Below are positions 62,559-64,000 of a stretch of 64,000 bases of DNA, piece by piece. The notes below the pieces were generated by a model that was given only the letters and a program-made list of their open reading frames with translations, ran no database searches and was not told the origin of the DNA. Position 1 is the stretch's first letter, and the number at the start of each line of letters is the position of its first letter. The position numbers were made by a program, and so were the translations under genes. Source of the DNA: Gluconobacter sp. Gdi (GTDB taxonomy: Bacteria; Pseudomonadota; Alphaproteobacteria; Acetobacterales; Acetobacteraceae); assembly GCF_014132155.1 (NCBI RefSeq), contig NZ_BLJQ01000001.1, positions 558,001-622,000 on the forward strand, written 5' to 3'.

Positions 62559-64000
62559 ATGTGCCCGCCTCGGGAAGACGACTGGCAAAATGATGGGCTT
62601 GCTCTCGACGCGGACGACGAGAGCGGGCCTGTCAAAAGCCGCTGGAAATTACTGCTGACACGTGCTCCGGCAATTGTCGGGCTCGTGCTTTTGATTGCCG
62701 CTGTGGTGGTGATCTGGCGTGAGCTGCACAATCTTTCCCTGCGGGACATTGCCAGAAGTCTCAGCGATATTCCGGATGGTGCGCTTCTGGCGGGAGCCGG
62801 GGCGACGCTTCTGTCGTATTTTATTCTATCGTTTTATGATCGCTTGGCCTGTCTGCATGTCCGGGCCAATGTGTCGTTCAAGCGCTCATCTTTTGCGGCG
62901 TTCTGCTCTTACGTCCTCTCGCATAACCTTGGCTGTGCAGCGATTTCGGGTGCTGCGGTGCGGTTTCGGCTTTATCGGAGCTGGGGTGTCGCCCCTGCGG
63001 ATATTGCCCAGATCATTGCCTTCTGCTCAGCAACCTATCTGCTGGGAACCCTCGCCTTGGTCGGAAGCATTCTGACCATTGAGCCGCATGCCATTCCGGT
63101 TCTGTCCCATCTGCCCGCTTTTCTGCTGCGGCTGGCTGGTCTTGGATGCTGGGGTATTCTGGCTGCGTATGTCGTTTTCTCTCGTATTCGTCGACATGTA
63201 AAAATCTGGCGTTACGAGATTGAAATTCCCAGCACGGGTATAGCAATCGCGCAGATTGCAGTCAGTGCCGCTGACATGGCTGCCACCGCTCTGATTGCTT
63301 ACAGTGTGCTGCCGCCGTTGCCTCCGGAAGCCCATTTTGGCTTCGGGACATTCCTTGCCATTTATATCGCGTCTTACACAGCAGGGCTGGTTGCTAGCGT
63401 TCCGGGAGGGCTGGGCGTTTTTGACAGTGCCATGCTTCTGGCATTGCGGCCATATCTTCCGGTCCCGGAAATTATGGGCGCGATCCTCGTTTTCCGCCTG
63501 TTTTACTACATTATTCCGCTGGTCATGGCGGGTCTGATGTTTGCCGGGCATGAACTGTTCCTGCGTGGAGAGCAGGCATTGGTTTCTGCTGGGCAGGCAC
63601 CAAGGCGTATCCGTCCGAGCCAAGTGGTTCGGGAGTCTGAAGCGGACTTCTCTGTCACCATTGCAACCAGCGTTCAGGCTGTAGCCGGAATTCTTCTCGT
63701 CTTTTATGCGCTGGTCGCTGAACTGCCACCTTTGCGGACGTCACTCGGTGCTGCGGTTTCGCAGATTGCAGACTTGTTCCTTACCGTATCGGGCGTTGCT
63801 CTTGTTGGGCTGGCTCTAGGGCTTTCCCAGCGCGTCGCTCTTGCATGGAAGGTTTCTCTGGGCGTTCTGGGTGCATCGGTTGTCTTGCTGGTGCTTCGTC
63901 ATGCGCCATGGGAAGCTCCGGTAGCGCTGGGCCTTGTCATGCTACTGATCGCACCGTTCCGGAATTGCTACTACCGTAGAGCGCACCTTCTCGTAGCTCC
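62559..64000 (+). CDS. MprF-like flippase / phosphatidylglycerol lysyltransferase, 3' end outside window
   Basis: The frame stays open from ATG 62559 to the window edge (480 residues). After an acidic N-terminus there are many transmembrane helices (LLTRAPAIVGLVLLIAAVVVIW near residue 31, YVLSHNLG, ASYTAGLVASVPGGLGVFDSAML, LVFRLFYYIIPLVMAGLMF). ISGAAVRFRLYRSWG, VASVPGGLGVFDS and FRLFYYIIP are the UPF0104/MprF flippase-domain motifs. Helices continue to the end, where RNCYYRRAHLL resembles the stretch before the cytoplasmic aminoacyl-transfer domain of full-length MprF. It follows lysK by five bases. Likely role: lysine transfer from Lys-tRNA to phosphatidylglycerol, or only flipping if the C-terminal domain is absent. 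Confidence 0.85.
   Translation, partial: MCPPREDDWQNDGLALDADDESGPVKSRWKLLLTRAPAIVGLVLLIAAVVVIWRELHNLSLRDIARSLSDIPDGALLAGAGATLLSYFILSFYDRLACLHVRANVSFKRSSFAAFCSYVLSHNLGCAAISGAAVRFRLYRSWGVAPADIAQIIAFCSATYLLGTLALVGSILTIEPHAIPVLSHLPAFLLRLAGLGCWGILAAYVVFSRIRRHVKIWRYEIEIPSTGIAIAQIAVSAADMAATALIAYSVLPPLPPEAHFGFGTFLAIYIASYTAGLVASVPGGLGVFDSAMLLALRPYLPVPEIMGAILVFRLFYYIIPLVMAGLMFAGHELFLRGEQALVSAGQAPRRIRPSQVVRESEADFSVTIATSVQAVAGILLVFYALVAELPPLRTSLGAAVSQIADLFLTVSGVALVGLALGLSQRVALAWKVSLGVLGASVVLLVLRHAPWEAPVALGLVMLLIAPFRNCYYRRAHLLVA

Overview
The window is a gene-dense piece of an alphaproteobacterial chromosome, most likely from an acetic acid bacterium (Acetobacteraceae, Gluconobacter-like). This reading is an inference from gene content. 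It rests on a class I lysyl-tRNA synthetase, a Rhodobacter-type phosphatidylethanolamine N-methyltransferase, alphaproteobacterial gene orders (hemC-hemD beside tsaD/gpsA; secB, Tim44-like and mltA together; murJ-mutS-glnD), a CIRCE-controlled groESL operon, and an aa3-oxidase locus that has decayed or been repurposed, as fits a bacterium respiring mainly through quinol oxidases. No rRNA, tRNA, CRISPR array, intact insertion sequence or prophage was recognised. Both ends cut a gene: an M3 peptidase on the left and an MprF-like protein on the right.

Layout. 1-2.8 kb: oligopeptidase (partial) and an ABC1/AarF kinase, closed by a bidirectional terminator. 2.8-8.6 kb: minus-strand surface-polysaccharide locus with gmd and rmd (GDP-D-rhamnose synthesis), a HAD sugar-phosphatase carrying what looks like the tail of a lost nucleotidyltransferase, and two tandem paralogous glycosyltransferases. 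8.8-14.7 kb: a coiled-coil protein, uvrB, an aldose epimerase, greB, a Nudix hydrolase and gshB. 14.7-18.1 kb: a small membrane protein, pmtA, and a COX1-derived membrane protein that has lost the CuB and heme a3 ligands, coupled to ctaB and a 39-residue CoxF-like peptide. 18.1-24.4 kb: minus-strand Tim44-like, pmbA, M16 protease, thrC, a yellow/MRJP-like periplasmic protein and a small unknown. 24.6-33.7 kb: a TPR-glycosyltransferase fusion converging on glnD, then mutS, murJ and a small membrane protein. 33.8-36 kb: DUF4112, glutathione peroxidase and a concentrative nucleoside transporter. 36-41.2 kb: gpsA, rlmJ, tsaD, hemC, hemD, secB. 41.4-46.9 kb: Tim44/TimA-like, mltA, a solitary DNA methyltransferase, a tri-heme peroxidase, a 68-residue unknown and an Smr protein. 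46.9-52.2 kb: an orphan Tat-exported binding protein, hemF, mtnP, a DUF2934 protein, an SDR, a dienelactone hydrolase and DUF4169. 52.2-57.5 kb: CIRCE-groES-groEL and a TonB-dependent receptor. 57.8-64 kb: a DinG-like helicase, class I lysK and, five bases after it, an MprF-like gene running off the window.

Most of the window is housekeeping. The parts most worth a second look are the COX1-like/ctaB/CoxF remnant, which appears to keep only the low-spin heme site; the lysK-mprF pair; the phosphatase with a nucleotidyltransferase tail; the methyltransferase and tri-heme peroxidase lying between mltA and smr; and the Tat-exported binding protein coupled to hemF. Coordinates and motifs were read directly from the sequence. 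Family names come from remembered family signatures, and no database search was run.
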